DNA from: a virus
IMG/VR virus record: IMGVR_UViG_3300031274_000003
Location: 1-50,476 of that record
Length of the DNA stretch: 50,476 bases
Strand: one strand, 5' to 3'
Each line of letters opens with the position of its first letter. The stretch's first letter is position 1. The notes under the pieces were generated by a model. The model did not search any database. It was not told the DNA's origin and worked only from the letters and a program-made list of their open reading frames with translations. The translations under genes were made by a program, and so were the position numbers. Shown piece after piece: positions 26,165-34,124 of the stretch.

Positions 26165-26649
26165 GCCAGACCGCACTTTCTCAAATATGCTTCGGTCGGC
26201 TCGGGGAGCCACTTGTGAACGGTGAAGGGCTTGTCTTCTTTCGTCCTTGTGATGAAACAAGACAACCTGAGAACCAGATCTTTCAGCGCGTTGTCTTGAA
26301 TGGCCGCCGTAGCAAGCTCGTCCCACTCTTCATCACTCCGCTCTTTCGGATCGTCTGCGCCCGACGCCGCGCACAGAAAGCCCATCCAGTTTTTGATACC
26401 CATGAGCGCTTTTGTTTTGTCGCCTGACAGCTTGATCACGTGAGACGCTGTTGTACCGACTGGGGGCGCATCTTCGTCATCACTGTCTACATACAGCACT
26501 TCGGCTTCGATGATAACGCTGTCGCCTTTGAAGCCCTCTTTCACCATCTTGGTGTTTTCAATTCGGACGATATACTCGCCCTCTTTGAAATAACGGCCTG
26601 CGCCGACCAACTCAACTTGACTCAATCCATAATTCGCAAAAATGCCCAT
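26161..26649 (-). CDS. Putative single-stranded DNA-binding protein
   Basis: This 162-residue acidic protein precedes the polymerase gene and overlaps it by ATGA. The strands FKEGEYIVRIENTKMV, SVIIEAEVLYVD and SHVIKL suggest an OB-like beta fold found in phage proteins of the DUF669/SSB kind. GGGAGAAC precedes the ATG. The neighbours (helicase, polymerase) support a role in replication. Confidence 0.6.
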   Translation of the reverse strand: MGIFANYGLSQVELVGAGRYFKEGEYIVRIENTKMVKEGFKGDSVIIEAEVLYVDSDDEDAPPVGTTASHVIKLSGDKTKALMGIKNWMGFLCAASGADDPKERSDEEWDELATAAIQDNALKDLVLRLSCFITRTKEDKPFTVHKWLPEPTEAYLRKCGLA

Positions 26650-28268
26650 TATTGTTCTCCCATTAAGTCTGCCATTAGCAGCTTTTGTTTTTGAGCAGTA
26701 GTGCTCTGAATGTATTTTGCATCTCTATATGCTTTACCATAATCATCATACGCTAATTGTAAAGTACTAAGTATTTTTAGATCCACTGTATCGGCCAATT
26801 GGCCTGACCTATGGGTTCTACCAATTAGCTGCTCCCAAGTTCTACCGTTCGCAGGAGGCGATAGAATTAAGTTCTTGCTCCACTTTTGAAGATTGAAGCC
26901 TTCTGCACACGCGTTAATAGATGCTGCTATTGTTCGCTCAGCAGCTTGTGTAGTTATAGATAAGCCGTTGCGCACACAGCGCCCTTTAGAGCCAAAAGTA
27001 GGCATATAGTTTTTAAGTATTTCACCAATGGCTTTATGTCTATACCATACGATGTAGCTTTTTTCTTTGATAGCCCACTCTGCAACTCTTTCTATGACAC
27101 TCTTATCGAACCAAATCGGTATCGTCTCTGGTATGAATTCTTTTTCTACTCTCTTCCAATTCTTTACCGCCCATGCACCCGCATAAGCTTCATCAATTTG
27201 AGATGCCGTTTCGTATTTTCTTGAGTACCTAAGCTCAGAACGGATGAAGCTGCCGTATTCAGATCTAGCAGCGGCCCAATAAGCGGGGGCCGGATACTTC
27301 CAAACATAGAAAAACCCAAGCGCTATTTCTCTGGCGTGTCGGTAAAACTCCGGGCCGGTGCACACAAAATCCCCGTTCGGCAGCTGCCACATGTCTTCGA
27401 GCTGCTGCCATGCCTTTCTGATAGGCTCGCTGTCGACATCTATAAAATCGAGCGTTATGGACGCGCCTACATCCACACTGTCGGCTAAGATAACACCGGG
27501 CACTTTCCGAATAAAGCTGCCATACCCTTTTCTAGCGTTGTCCAAATCCGGTCCAAAGTAAGTGAGTGCACCCAAGCCGGCACGAGTGGGTGGGTTTACG
27601 TCAAGCGCCTGACACCATAATTCAGCTTCTTTATAATCCTCAGGCAGTATAGAACCTTTCGGTGGCAGCGCTATAAGTTGAAGGTGCCAGTAGTCGTAAA
27701 AGGAACGTGTGGCCACGGTTCCGGATAGAGGAACAAAACGGCAATTGCCTGATGTTCGCCAATATTTCAGCACGCGCTTTGTGCAACCGGCCGCCCGGTT
27801 TTTTAGGTTATGGGCCTCGTCAGCTATAATCAGATCCGCACCAACCTCATTAAGAAAATTCGGGTGAGTAGATACATACTCATAACTGGCTATTTCATAA
27901 TTTGTGTGTTTCACCCAGTGCTTTTCAAGCTCGGCAAAGTCATAGCACGTTTTATCTCGCAACGCGCCTGGGATCAATAAGAGCGCTTTTTTGGCGTCCA
28001 TCACAGTAGGCAGCAGAAATGTGACTATCGTCTTGCCTTGACCTACGGGAAGCCCGCAAAATATACCATCAAAAGCGGCCGCTTCGTACAACGCCAATGC
28101 TTGTAAAGGCCATAACGTCATGAGGCCTTTATCCGTTTTCAATATGGACGTAAGCGGGTTCACCAACTCTAACCCAAGTCGATCCGGGTTTCTTTGAGGA
28201 AGATTTATAATCCGCCTAAAATGGAAGCTCTCAAGCGGTCCCGGGCGCGCTGCGAAAGTGAAATTCAT
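26649..28268 (-). CDS. SNF2-type superfamily 2 helicase
   Basis: This 539-residue ATPase has motif I LPVGQGKT (about residue 76), motif II IADEAHNLKN (about 149), motif III LSGTVATR, and motif VI GRTHRSGQ (about 483). That is the SNF2/DEAD box set of phage replication helicases. It would remodel or unwind DNA. It sits between the nuclease and the ssDNA-binding-like gene, overlapping the latter's start by one base. Confidence 0.88.
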   Translation of the reverse strand: MNFTFAARPGPLESFHFRRIINLPQRNPDRLGLELVNPLTSILKTDKGLMTLWPLQALALYEAAAFDGIFCGLPVGQGKTIVTFLLPTVMDAKKALLLIPGALRDKTCYDFAELEKHWVKHTNYEIASYEYVSTHPNFLNEVGADLIIADEAHNLKNRAAGCTKRVLKYWRTSGNCRFVPLSGTVATRSFYDYWHLQLIALPPKGSILPEDYKEAELWCQALDVNPPTRAGLGALTYFGPDLDNARKGYGSFIRKVPGVILADSVDVGASITLDFIDVDSEPIRKAWQQLEDMWQLPNGDFVCTGPEFYRHAREIALGFFYVWKYPAPAYWAAARSEYGSFIRSELRYSRKYETASQIDEAYAGAWAVKNWKRVEKEFIPETIPIWFDKSVIERVAEWAIKEKSYIVWYRHKAIGEILKNYMPTFGSKGRCVRNGLSITTQAAERTIAASINACAEGFNLQKWSKNLILSPPANGRTWEQLIGRTHRSGQLADTVDLKILSTLQLAYDDYGKAYRDAKYIQSTTAQKQKLLMADLMGEQ

Positions 28269-28274
28269 GCGGCG

Positions 28275-29444
28275 TTACTTGGCCAAAGCCTCGTTAATTT
28301 TGTCGATAGCTCTCTTCACCAACGTCTGATCGGCAGGAGTGGTCATCGCACAACCCGCCAGAAAGCCCAACGCCGCGGAGACATCACCGTCAAGCACGTG
28401 AGTAGTCTTCTCTTCTTTGACGGCCGGTGCTTGTGCCACCGCGCGCGCTGCTTTTTTTGTCGACCCCTTCGGTCTTCCGGGCGACTTTTTCGATTTCTCC
28501 AATTCATCGGCTTCGGCTTTGGCGGTCTCGGGCACCTGCGACGCCTCTTCTTTTTCTTCGGGCGGATTTACCGATTGAGGCTTTGGCGCGCCTGCTTGTT
28601 TCTCTTTCGCTGCTTTGATTTTCTCCAAAATGCTCATATTGCTAGACATCAGTCCGACAATCCTTTCTGCGTTTGTCAAATTGCAAACGCCTTTTCTTTC
28701 GCACCCCAAAAACATATCACATGCGTGGGGTTCCGGCGGCAAGTCCAATGCTTTAGCTCTCGCTCTTTTCAGCCTTGCCATTTCCTTTATTACGGGCAAT
28801 AACTGCTCTACAAAATCTTTCCGTATTTGGTCATAGTCTGCTTCGTGTTTTACAATATAAGAGCCTGATCTTTTATATTTTGTGCTTGCGTAATTCAACC
28901 AAAATCGACAGCTAGAGCCTCTTGATTTTGCGACTATAGGAGCGCAGAATTCATACAATATACGCTGTGGATCTTCTTTGAGGTGCTTTTCTTTTTTACC
29001 CCATTTCGCCGGGTCCGAAGATGTTTTATGATCCACAATATTTACGCCACCGTATATCCAGAATACATCAAATATTCCTACCAAATTTATATCACCGGGT
29101 AAGTCAATATTGTAATAACGCTTTACTTCTTTAGGTGTGACTGTAAATTTAAGTTCGAACTCCGCATTATAATCATGAAGCGCATCTATTAAAAAAATAC
29201 TGTTCAAGCCTTGTATAAGCTCCACAGCTATTTTTCCGGGATAATAGTCTTTTTCGCCGTACGTCCACACAGAATCAACATTCGGCAAAACACCTTCTTT
29301 ACCGTAGTGCTCTACATGCGAGTGACACTCACTACCTAAGGCAGTGGCAGCACTATCGCCGCTTTTTAGTTTATCTAGGTATCGCCACCCCCATATGCGT
29401 CGACAGGTCAAAAAACTATTTATCTGTGAAGCTGAAATATACAT
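28275..29444 (-). CDS. PD-(D/E)XK nuclease, Cas4/RecB-like, with AT-hook tail
   Basis: This 389-residue protein has the RecB/Cas4 nuclease layout: SQINSFLTCRRIWGW at the start, ALGSECHSHVEHY (residues 35-50), an ELKF strand near 98, GIFDVFW followed by IVDHKTSS near 140 (active site D-x-K), and a QRILYEF helix. A Cys near residue 14 plus three Cys around 240-255 (C-x5-C-x5-C) could hold an iron-sulphur cluster as in Cas4/AddB, though this is only a spacing argument. The C-terminal 100 residues are Lys/Ala/Glu-rich and include SPGRPKGSTKK, an AT-hook. It likely works with the helicase in recombination. Confidence 0.82.
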   Translation of the reverse strand: MYISASQINSFLTCRRIWGWRYLDKLKSGDSAATALGSECHSHVEHYGKEGVLPNVDSVWTYGEKDYYPGKIAVELIQGLNSIFLIDALHDYNAEFELKFTVTPKEVKRYYNIDLPGDINLVGIFDVFWIYGGVNIVDHKTSSDPAKWGKKEKHLKEDPQRILYEFCAPIVAKSRGSSCRFWLNYASTKYKRSGSYIVKHEADYDQIRKDFVEQLLPVIKEMARLKRARAKALDLPPEPHACDMFLGCERKGVCNLTNAERIVGLMSSNMSILEKIKAAKEKQAGAPKPQSVNPPEEKEEASQVPETAKAEADELEKSKKSPGRPKGSTKKAARAVAQAPAVKEEKTTHVLDGDVSAALGFLAGCAMTTPADQTLVKRAIDKINEALAK

Positions 29445-29459
29445 AGCTTGTATTTAAAT

Positions 29460-29726
29460 CTACTCTCCGCTATCGTCAAGCAGTTTGTCGCAAATATCGA
29501 AAATCATCATTGCGAAATTACCGATATCGGCGGCCTCTCTTTTAGCGTGATCAAACTGATCCGAAACCAGTGCTTCGCTAAGCTCTTCTAGCTCCTCCAG
29601 CAGCCTAATAAAAAAATAGTCAGGGTTATATTCATCCCAACCCCAACCGCTTACACCTCGATCTGCATCGTGCTCTTTTAGTTTAGCCTCCATAGCCTCT
29701 GCAAACTGTTTAACGGCTTTTCTCAT
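29460..29726 (-). CDS. MazG-like protein, copy 1
   Basis: This 88-residue protein has the EExxE...ExxD pattern of MazG-like NTP pyrophosphohydrolases (LLEELEELSEAL, then REAADIGNFAMM). Such enzymes clear unusual or signalling nucleotides. A near-copy lies just upstream (29729-30004), sharing FAEAM near the start and MIFDICDKLLDD at the end. AAAGGC precedes its ATG. Confidence 0.65.
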   Translation of the reverse strand: MRKAVKQFAEAMEAKLKEHDADRGVSGWGWDEYNPDYFFIRLLEELEELSEALVSDQFDHAKREAADIGNFAMMIFDICDKLLDDSGE

Positions 29727-29728
29727 TT

Positions 29729-30004
29729 TTAATGCCTTTCACCCAACGATCCTTTATCGTCAAGAAGTTTGTCGCAGATATCGAAGATCATCCGCGAAGA
29801 ATTGGCTACATCAACCGCTATTTTTTTACCGACAGTGAAATCGCCTGAACCCACAGATTCTGCAAACTCATCTACCTCGTCAATTAGTTTAGACAAAAAA
29901 TAAGTGAGACTGTGTTCATTTGACCCCGCTACCTCGAGGTCTGAATCATATCCATTCAATCTTTGATTCATTGCCTCTGCGAATTTTTTAATCGACTGTC
30001 TCAT
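29729..30004 (-). CDS. MazG-like protein, copy 2
   Basis: The start is ATG 30004, after AAAGGATC; longer in-frame starts lack a site. The 91 residues mirror the next gene (KFAEAM, LIDEVDEFAES, MIFDICDKLLDD). The acidic residues of the first motif are partly kept and the second motif has changed to KIAVDVAN. It may have become a regulatory or partner subunit. Confidence 0.58.
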   Translation of the reverse strand: MRQSIKKFAEAMNQRLNGYDSDLEVAGSNEHSLTYFLSKLIDEVDEFAESVGSGDFTVGKKIAVDVANSSRMIFDICDKLLDDKGSLGERH

Positions 30005-30206
30005 CGTCCGATCCTTTCGTGAATTGTATACAATGAAAATGCCTCGCAATTCGATGAGGCATTTGATCATTTATTCTCAGTGCTCCGAATAGACGGCATC
30101 GACCGCCCATGCTTCGAAACATAAACGGACAGCTTACGTCACAATAGTCGCCACGAGCCGCTATCTCTAGCGTCAGTTTCAGATGCTTGACGTTTTCTAT
30201 TTTCAT
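29988..30206 (-). CDS. Cys-rich small protein
   Basis: This 72-residue protein has four Cys (YCDVSCPF, GRCRLFG and a late HFHCI) and several His, so it may bind a metal ion. AAGGAG lies before the ATG. It overlaps the second MazG-like gene by 17 bases. No family is known to me. Confidence 0.6.
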   Translation of the reverse strand: MKIENVKHLKLTLEIAARGDYCDVSCPFMFRSMGGRCRLFGALRINDQMPHRIARHFHCIQFTKGSDDETVD

Positions 30207-30225
30207 GAAAAACTCCTTCTTATCT

Positions 30226-30432
30226 TTACTTTATATATGTGCAAGCGATCAGGTTCCACTGATCAACTACCTCTTTTTTAGTCAGTGCATGCAGCTTAGC
30301 GCAACCTAACTTACACTCAATTACCCACTTCGGTCTACCGTGGTTTCTGTTGATGTTTATAGGCTGCGGAGGCCACTGCCCGCATTTAGGGCAGGCTCTT
30401 AGATCTACCCAACGTACGCGTCCATTAGTCAT
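30226..30432 (-). CDS. Zinc-ribbon protein, Lar-like
   Basis: The start is ATG 30432 after GGAGAGAG, giving 68 residues. It has a CPKCG knuckle and an ECKLGC pair, then a KKEVVDQWN helix: the pattern of Lar-like zinc ribbons, known from the Rac prophage restriction alleviation protein. A similar gene lies at 34121 in the other early operon. Confidence 0.65.
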   Translation of the reverse strand: MTNGRVRWVDLRACPKCGQWPPQPININRNHGRPKWVIECKLGCAKLHALTKKEVVDQWNLIACTYIK

Positions 30433-30617
30433 TTTGCTCTCTCCACAAAAGCTTTTAGGATGGCCAAATGCCAATCCTTCAAAGGTCTGTCCGACTTTTT
30501 CATCTTCCTAACGATCTGAACCTCTAAATCGGTTAGCAATATAGTGCGCATCAAACTAGCATATAAAATACATTCGCACAGTGCTCTTTGCTCTATTATC
30601 GTATCGACTTTTGTCAT
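30429..30617 (-). CDS. Small helical protein
   Basis: This 62-residue protein starts at ATG 30617 after a strong GGGGGAG site; a longer frame upstream lacks one. It overlaps the zinc-ribbon gene. It looks fully helical; its Ile/Leu-rich middle with one Cys pair is moderately hydrophobic but not a clear membrane helix. Confidence 0.58.
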   Translation of the reverse strand: MTKVDTIIEQRALCECILYASLMRTILLTDLEVQIVRKMKKSDRPLKDWHLAILKAFVERAK

Positions 30618-30688
30618 AACTCCCCCTTTGATTAACAAACACCTTATGAGCGCTTCCTGTCTCACCAGAAAGCGCCGAAAGAAATTCG

Positions 30689-30856
30689 TTACTTCACCGA
30701 CTCGCCGATCTCCTTTCCGAGCGCTTCCGCGCACAACCGGCCCAGCTCCGCGCGCTCTGCGGTAGACAGCTCGCGCATCTCCGCCATCGTGACCGGCCTG
30801 CCGTCGTTTGCTTCAAAAAACTTCTTGATTGCTTTTACGTTCGAGATCTTTTCCAT
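30689..30856 (-). CDS. Small phage protein (55 residues)
   Basis: ATG 30856 follows AAAGGATC, and the frame stops at 30689. The sequence is helical, with a VKAIKKFFEANDG start and TMAEMRELSTAERAELG centre. I associate this pattern with small proteins in many phages, always of unknown role. Confidence 0.68.
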   Translation of the reverse strand: MEKISNVKAIKKFFEANDGRPVTMAEMRELSTAERAELGRLCAEALGKEIGESVK

Positions 30857-30891
30857 TTTGCTGATCCTTTCTGTGGCCGAAATCGGCCGGT

Positions 30892-31074
30892 TTATTCGTC
30901 AACGACCTCGTAATCAAAACCTTCTTCCAGGCAGTCAGCTATCTCGTCTGTGGTGCTGTCGTTTCCGCACGCGGCCACTGCTTGCGCCATTTGGATAACC
31001 GCCTCCTCAACTGTAGATGCCTCAAAAGTGATCGGCATGCCAAGGTCATCATTGATATTTTTTATTTTTGCCAC
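30892..31074 (-). CDS. Small acidic protein
   Basis: This 60-residue protein starts at GTG 31074, with GAGGAG seven bases before. It is acidic (many Asp and Glu) and helical; two Cys are present. Promoter copy P2 lies directly upstream. Confidence 0.6.
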   Translation of the reverse strand: MAKIKNINDDLGMPITFEASTVEEAVIQMAQAVAACGNDSTTDEIADCLEEGFDYEVVDE

Positions 31075-31086
31075 CTCGCATCTCCT

Positions 31087-31124
31087 CTGATACTAGGTTT
31101 AAATCGCATTTAAATAGCTGTCAA
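31087..31124 (-). promoter_or_regulatory. Promoter P2 with paired ATTTAAA sites
   Basis: On the minus strand: TTGACA (31124-31119), a 17-base spacer with ATTTAAA, then a second ATTTAAA whose start is 11 bases later, overlapping the -10 position (TAAACC). It is the same as P1 over 50 bp (31088-31137 and 31610-31659). The TTGACA overlaps the stop codon of the gene before. Confidence 0.68.
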
Positions 31125-31351
31125 CCGAAAAACGACAATATTTTTTGAGCGAGCTCATATATTTTGTCTATCTGTTCGGCAGTAGGGATTGCCCGCACCT
31201 CAAAATCCGGAAATTCAGATCGGTATGTTTCTATATCCATATCTTCCTCAAAATCTATCTCCGGGAAATAAATGCTGTCTCCTCTATCTATTGCAATATA
31301 CCAACGTGATCGGCCTTCTATATTAGCGTTAATCCAAAATACTTTATTCAT
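31121..31351 (-). CDS. Small acidic unknown protein
   Basis: This 76-residue acidic protein has an Asp/Glu-rich centre (FPEIDFEEDMD). The SD is weak (AGGCG). The last codons overlap promoter P2. No family is recognised. Confidence 0.58.
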   Translation of the reverse strand: MNKVFWINANIEGRSRWYIAIDRGDSIYFPEIDFEEDMDIETYRSEFPDFEVRAIPTAEQIDKIYELAQKILSFFG

Positions 31352-31358
31352 AGCGCGC

Positions 31359-31598
31359 CTATTCGCAATCTCCTAAAGCATTACGCGGCCGGCATCCTTT
31401 TATTTTTAAAAATTCGGCGACAACTGCTGACATTGTTTCGAAATCCTCGCCGAACGCTCTGAACATCCGCTTAACAGCCGGATAAGGATCAACAGGCTTA
31501 TAGTACCTTATAAAAGCGCCTAACCGCTTAGTGCAGTCGTATACTCCATAAGCGTTGTCGTCTTCTGCAATAACTTTCAGTCCTTTAATTAACATCAT
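31359..31598 (-). CDS. First gene of the minus early operon, unknown
   Basis: This 79-residue protein starts at ATGATG 31598, seven bases after AGGAGG; longer starts would run into the promoter. It is basic with three Cys, and no domain is recognised. Promoter P1 directly precedes it, so it should be among the first genes expressed. Confidence 0.62.
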   Translation of the reverse strand: MMLIKGLKVIAEDDNAYGVYDCTKRLGAFIRYYKPVDPYPAVKRMFRAFGEDFETMSAVVAEFLKIKGCRPRNALGDCE

Positions 31599-31605
31599 CT
31601 CGCAC

Positions 31606-31646
31606 CTCCTGATACTAGGTTTAAATCGCATTTAAATAGCTGTCAA
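31606..31646 (-). promoter_or_regulatory. Promoter P1 of the minus early operon
   Basis: On the minus strand: TTGACA (31646-31641), 17-base spacer, -10 region TAAACC (31623-31618), then AGGAGG and the ATG at 31598. The spacer carries two ATTTAAA sites whose starts are 11 bases apart. The divergent promoter P3 begins 36 bases away. Confidence 0.72.
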
Positions 31647-31681
31647 CCGAAAAACGACAGAGAGTTTTTTTATTTTTGTGC

Positions 31682-31730
31682 TTGACACCGATTTAAACCT
31701 GATTTAAATATACTGGTAGGAGGTAACGAC
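31682..31730 (+). promoter_or_regulatory. Promoter P3 of the plus early operon
   Basis: TTGACA (31682-31687), a 17-base spacer and TAAATA (31705-31710), with two ATTTAAA sites 11 bases apart as in P1, P2 and P4. TAGGAGG (31717-31723) follows at once, so the leader is short. Confidence 0.75.
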
Positions 31731-32045
31731 ATGACAATAACAAACGAAGATAGCATCTATCACATCGGTCTCATCAATAGCGCGGCCGACAGTGACGAGT
31801 TCATCGCCAATCTGGACGCCGAAACGGTCTATCCGTACCATCCGGACACCTGCCGCCTTTTGGTCGACAATGAGGTGTCTATAGGCACTGTAAGACGCTG
31901 GCGAGGCGATATTGACGACGCTATCGAGTGCATAATGGAGCGTGACCTGTTTCAACTGATGCTGTCTGCGGCTAGGCAGCGCCTCGACGCTCTGCAAGAC
32001 GCTGCATGGATAGAAAAATATGATGAACTTGGTTGTGGCTGGTAA
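31731..32045 (+). CDS. First gene of the plus early operon, unknown
   Basis: This 104-residue acidic protein lies directly behind promoter P3 with TAGGAGG before its ATG, so it should be made early and strongly. It looks mostly helical in the second half (EDAIECIMERDLF-like). No motif shows its role; a host-takeover or anti-defence role would fit its place. Confidence 0.65.
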   Translation: MTITNEDSIYHIGLINSAADSDEFIANLDAETVYPYHPDTCRLLVDNEVSIGTVRRWRGDIDDAIECIMERDLFQLMLSAARQRLDALQDAAWIEKYDELGCGW

Positions 32046-32079
32046 TGGTTGAGATATTCGTAATAGGAGTATTGGTGGT

Positions 32080-32580
32080 ATGGATACTAAGCAAATTTTG
32101 ATTGCGGCAGTCCTTCTCTCGGCATGCTGCGAAGACGATAGGCTTTATATCGACCGCGACTGCACGCCGACAGAAAGGAGCCTGATCTATACGGCGGCGC
32201 ATAGAATAAACGCTGTCGCCGGTTTCGAACGGATAGAAATCGCCGGTTTGAAAACATTTACCGGCGATATCCTCAACGATGACTACGACTCTGTGACTTG
32301 CGAAAAAGCAAATCCGGGCACTGAGCCGCATACTGGCGAAGCTTACGATACGGACATTATTCTGTATCGTGCTTATATAGATAATGATAAAGTGTTTCTT
32401 AACGTAGTAATGCATGAAATGGTGCACTATATTGCGAGAGGGCATAAAATAGATCTAGATTTTGTCGATAGTGCAGGTCATATAGACGATGAGAATTGTA
32501 TAATGGCTGAATACGTCGACACGGACCCGCCTTTAGATTTTTGCGAAAAAGACATTCAATTTATAAGGAGCGTACTATGA
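32080..32580 (+). CDS. Metzincin-like lipoprotein protease
   Basis: This 166-residue protein has a signal peptide with lipobox (LLSAC; Cys16 would be lipidated), so it should be anchored in the outer membrane or periplasm of a Gram-negative host. His112-Glu113-x-x-His116-x5-His122 (HEMVHYIARGH) has the spacing of the metzincin zinc site, with Ala in the place of the usual Gly. Met142 in CIMAEY could be the Met-turn. Six Cys lie beyond the lipobox Cys and may form disulphides. The ATG follows a TAGGAG 11 bases upstream. Its early position suggests a role in altering the cell envelope. Confidence 0.72.
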   Translation: MDTKQILIAAVLLSACCEDDRLYIDRDCTPTERSLIYTAAHRINAVAGFERIEIAGLKTFTGDILNDDYDSVTCEKANPGTEPHTGEAYDTDIILYRAYIDNDKVFLNVVMHEMVHYIARGHKIDLDFVDSAGHIDDENCIMAEYVDTDPPLDFCEKDIQFIRSVL

Positions 32581-32786
32581 AAGAAAGCGAAAAAGCAGCG
32601 GCTCTATTCGAGCTGTCGAAGCTGACTATACTGGTAAGAAAATTGAAAAAAAGCGATCTGGTACCAGCTGAGATATTAGAAGGCTTATCTGCCAGAATAG
32701 ACAAAATGAGAGCCGGTATTGATCCGGCAACTCTGGCCGCGTTCGACGCTGCGGCCGCTTTTGTGGAGAAAGAAGACGATGTCTAA
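32577..32786 (+). CDS. Small helical protein
   Basis: The start is ATG 32577, overlapping the previous stop (ATGA) after AAGGAG. This 69-residue protein is fully helical and rich in Ala, Lys and Glu. No domain is seen. Confidence 0.6.
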   Translation: MKESEKAAALFELSKLTILVRKLKKSDLVPAEILEGLSARIDKMRAGIDPATLAAFDAAAAFVEKEDDV

Positions 32787-33042
32787 ACACTATTACATAA
32801 CAAAATACGCGCTCTCCGAAGGTATCTCGTATGAAGAATGTACAGAAATGCCTAGCGGTGAGTACGTAAGTGCGAAACCTTTTCTTCAGCTTTTTAGAAT
32901 AGGTAGAGATGCTTTTGAGAATTTTGACGATGCTCATAAAAGAGCTGTCGAGATGCGTAACAAAAAGATAAAGTCTCTCAAAAAACAGTTGGTCCGCTTG
33001 GAAAAGCTAAGATTCGCCGATGCCAGAAAGGATAACGGATGA
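32779..33042 (+). CDS. Small basic protein
   Basis: The start is ATG 32779 after a GAGAAAGAAG site, overlapping the gene before by eight bases; an upstream in-frame start lies in that gene. The 87 residues end in a Lys/Arg-rich helix (about 60-87), possibly nucleic-acid binding. No family is known. Confidence 0.58.
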   Translation: MSKHYYITKYALSEGISYEECTEMPSGEYVSAKPFLQLFRIGRDAFENFDDAHKRAVEMRNKKIKSLKKQLVRLEKLRFADARKDNG

Positions 33043-33503
33043 AAATCGTAACAATACCGATTAAAATTGCGGTGCACGATAATGCGACACATATTGCCTT
33101 TGACAGCAACGGCGAAATAACAGAATTCGATCTAGAGCCTGAGATTTACGAGCCGTGCGAAAGCCCGGATGATGGTTTTTGGGTGGCTAGACATCCGTCA
33201 TCGTTTGCCGAAAAAATTGTCCCAATCAACTGGCGAGAGTCGCTTATAGAGGTGGATCACTACATCGCGAGAGAAGGTGGTGAAATAATGCCTCTCAGCA
33301 CGGTTCGGTTCGAGGATTTCGGCGATGAATTGCACATGACATTTATTTGCCCTCACTGCGGCAAGAGATCTTATATTGACGCGCCTCCATGCTGCTATGA
33401 TGACTATTCTGATGACGGCGCCGTATATCCAGATACTTTGGAATGCCCACTATGTCGCCGCGAATTTAGTGCCGATTTCTCCGAATATAAGTGGGAAGAC
33501 TAG
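33039..33503 (+). CDS. Zinc-ribbon protein of unknown role
   Basis: This 154-residue protein has a C-terminal zinc ribbon: CPHCG near residue 105 and CPLC near 140, with a Cys-Cys pair between. The N-terminal 90 residues are acidic beta-like sequence. It overlaps the previous stop. The role is unknown; a nucleic-acid or RNA polymerase contact is possible. Confidence 0.65.
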   Translation: MKIVTIPIKIAVHDNATHIAFDSNGEITEFDLEPEIYEPCESPDDGFWVARHPSSFAEKIVPINWRESLIEVDHYIAREGGEIMPLSTVRFEDFGDELHMTFICPHCGKRSYIDAPPCCYDDYSDDGAVYPDTLECPLCRREFSADFSEYKWED

Positions 33504-33567
33504 GTAGACGACCGTGATGATAAAACGTCATTATTGAAAGAGTACCCGTCTAGAGGAAGGTGGTGAA

Positions 33568-33879
33568 ATGATGAGACCCAATAAGCCCGGGCCTTGGTTA
33601 TTTGAGCCTGCGAAAGGTCTTGTGGTGAATTGCGCGTACATAACAAAATCTGGCCGCGTTCTTATGGCCGGATCGCCTGTATTGTGGACCGTAGAATCGT
33701 TCGAGAAAGATTCTTCGGTGTTTGTAAGATGGATAGGGCCCGCGCACCCTCCAAAGAAAGTCAACAGAAAACGTTTATCGGTTGATGATACTATGACCCC
33801 CTACATTATTGATGACCCGGAAGGGCATTTGGTATTTTATGATGATGTCAAAGAGTTTTTGATCGAAAGGTATGAATGA
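33568..33879 (+). CDS. Small unknown protein
   Basis: This 103-residue protein has a GGAAGGTGG site before ATGATG. It is beta-rich, with a VFVRWIGPAHPP segment like small SH3-type folds. The 64 bases before it hold no gene. No family is recognised. Confidence 0.58.
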   Translation: MMRPNKPGPWLFEPAKGLVVNCAYITKSGRVLMAGSPVLWTVESFEKDSSVFVRWIGPAHPPKKVNRKRLSVDDTMTPYIIDDPEGHLVFYDDVKEFLIERYE

Positions 33880-34124
33880 TGGGTAACAATATTTGTAACC
33901 AGAGACCAAATAATAACTGCTTACAAACGCGCAACGGTAAGTTTCATTGTACAAATCAAACGGACCGATGTTTAGGGTTCAAACAGGCTGATGGGATGTC
34001 AACCGGAAATTGTGAGTATTTCGTATGGACCGATAGCTTATGCTTATCTAAAAAAGCTAGGCTGGATTACGTGACAGTAGCCATTGAGTTAGGTCAAAAA
34101 TACCTGAATGAGGTAAAGCGATGA
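33876..34124 (+). CDS. Cys-rich small protein
   Basis: This 82-residue protein has six Cys in its first 57 residues and could bind zinc. Its end is helical. It overlaps both neighbours. It lies with other Cys-rich proteins in this block. Confidence 0.6.
   Translation: MMGNNICNQRPNNNCLQTRNGKFHCTNQTDRCLGFKQADGMSTGNCEYFVWTDSLCLSKKARLDYVTVAIELGQKYLNEVKR

Noticed and set aside
31121-31140. Promoter P2 as a mere by-product of the gene end it overlaps.
   Set aside because: The 50-bp identity with P1 includes the whole -35 to leader part, and a gene with a good ribosome site follows.
32045-32101. 18-residue hydrophobic frame overlapping the start of the metzincin-like gene.
   Set aside because: It uses a TAATG overlap but has no ribosome site and is too short to support.
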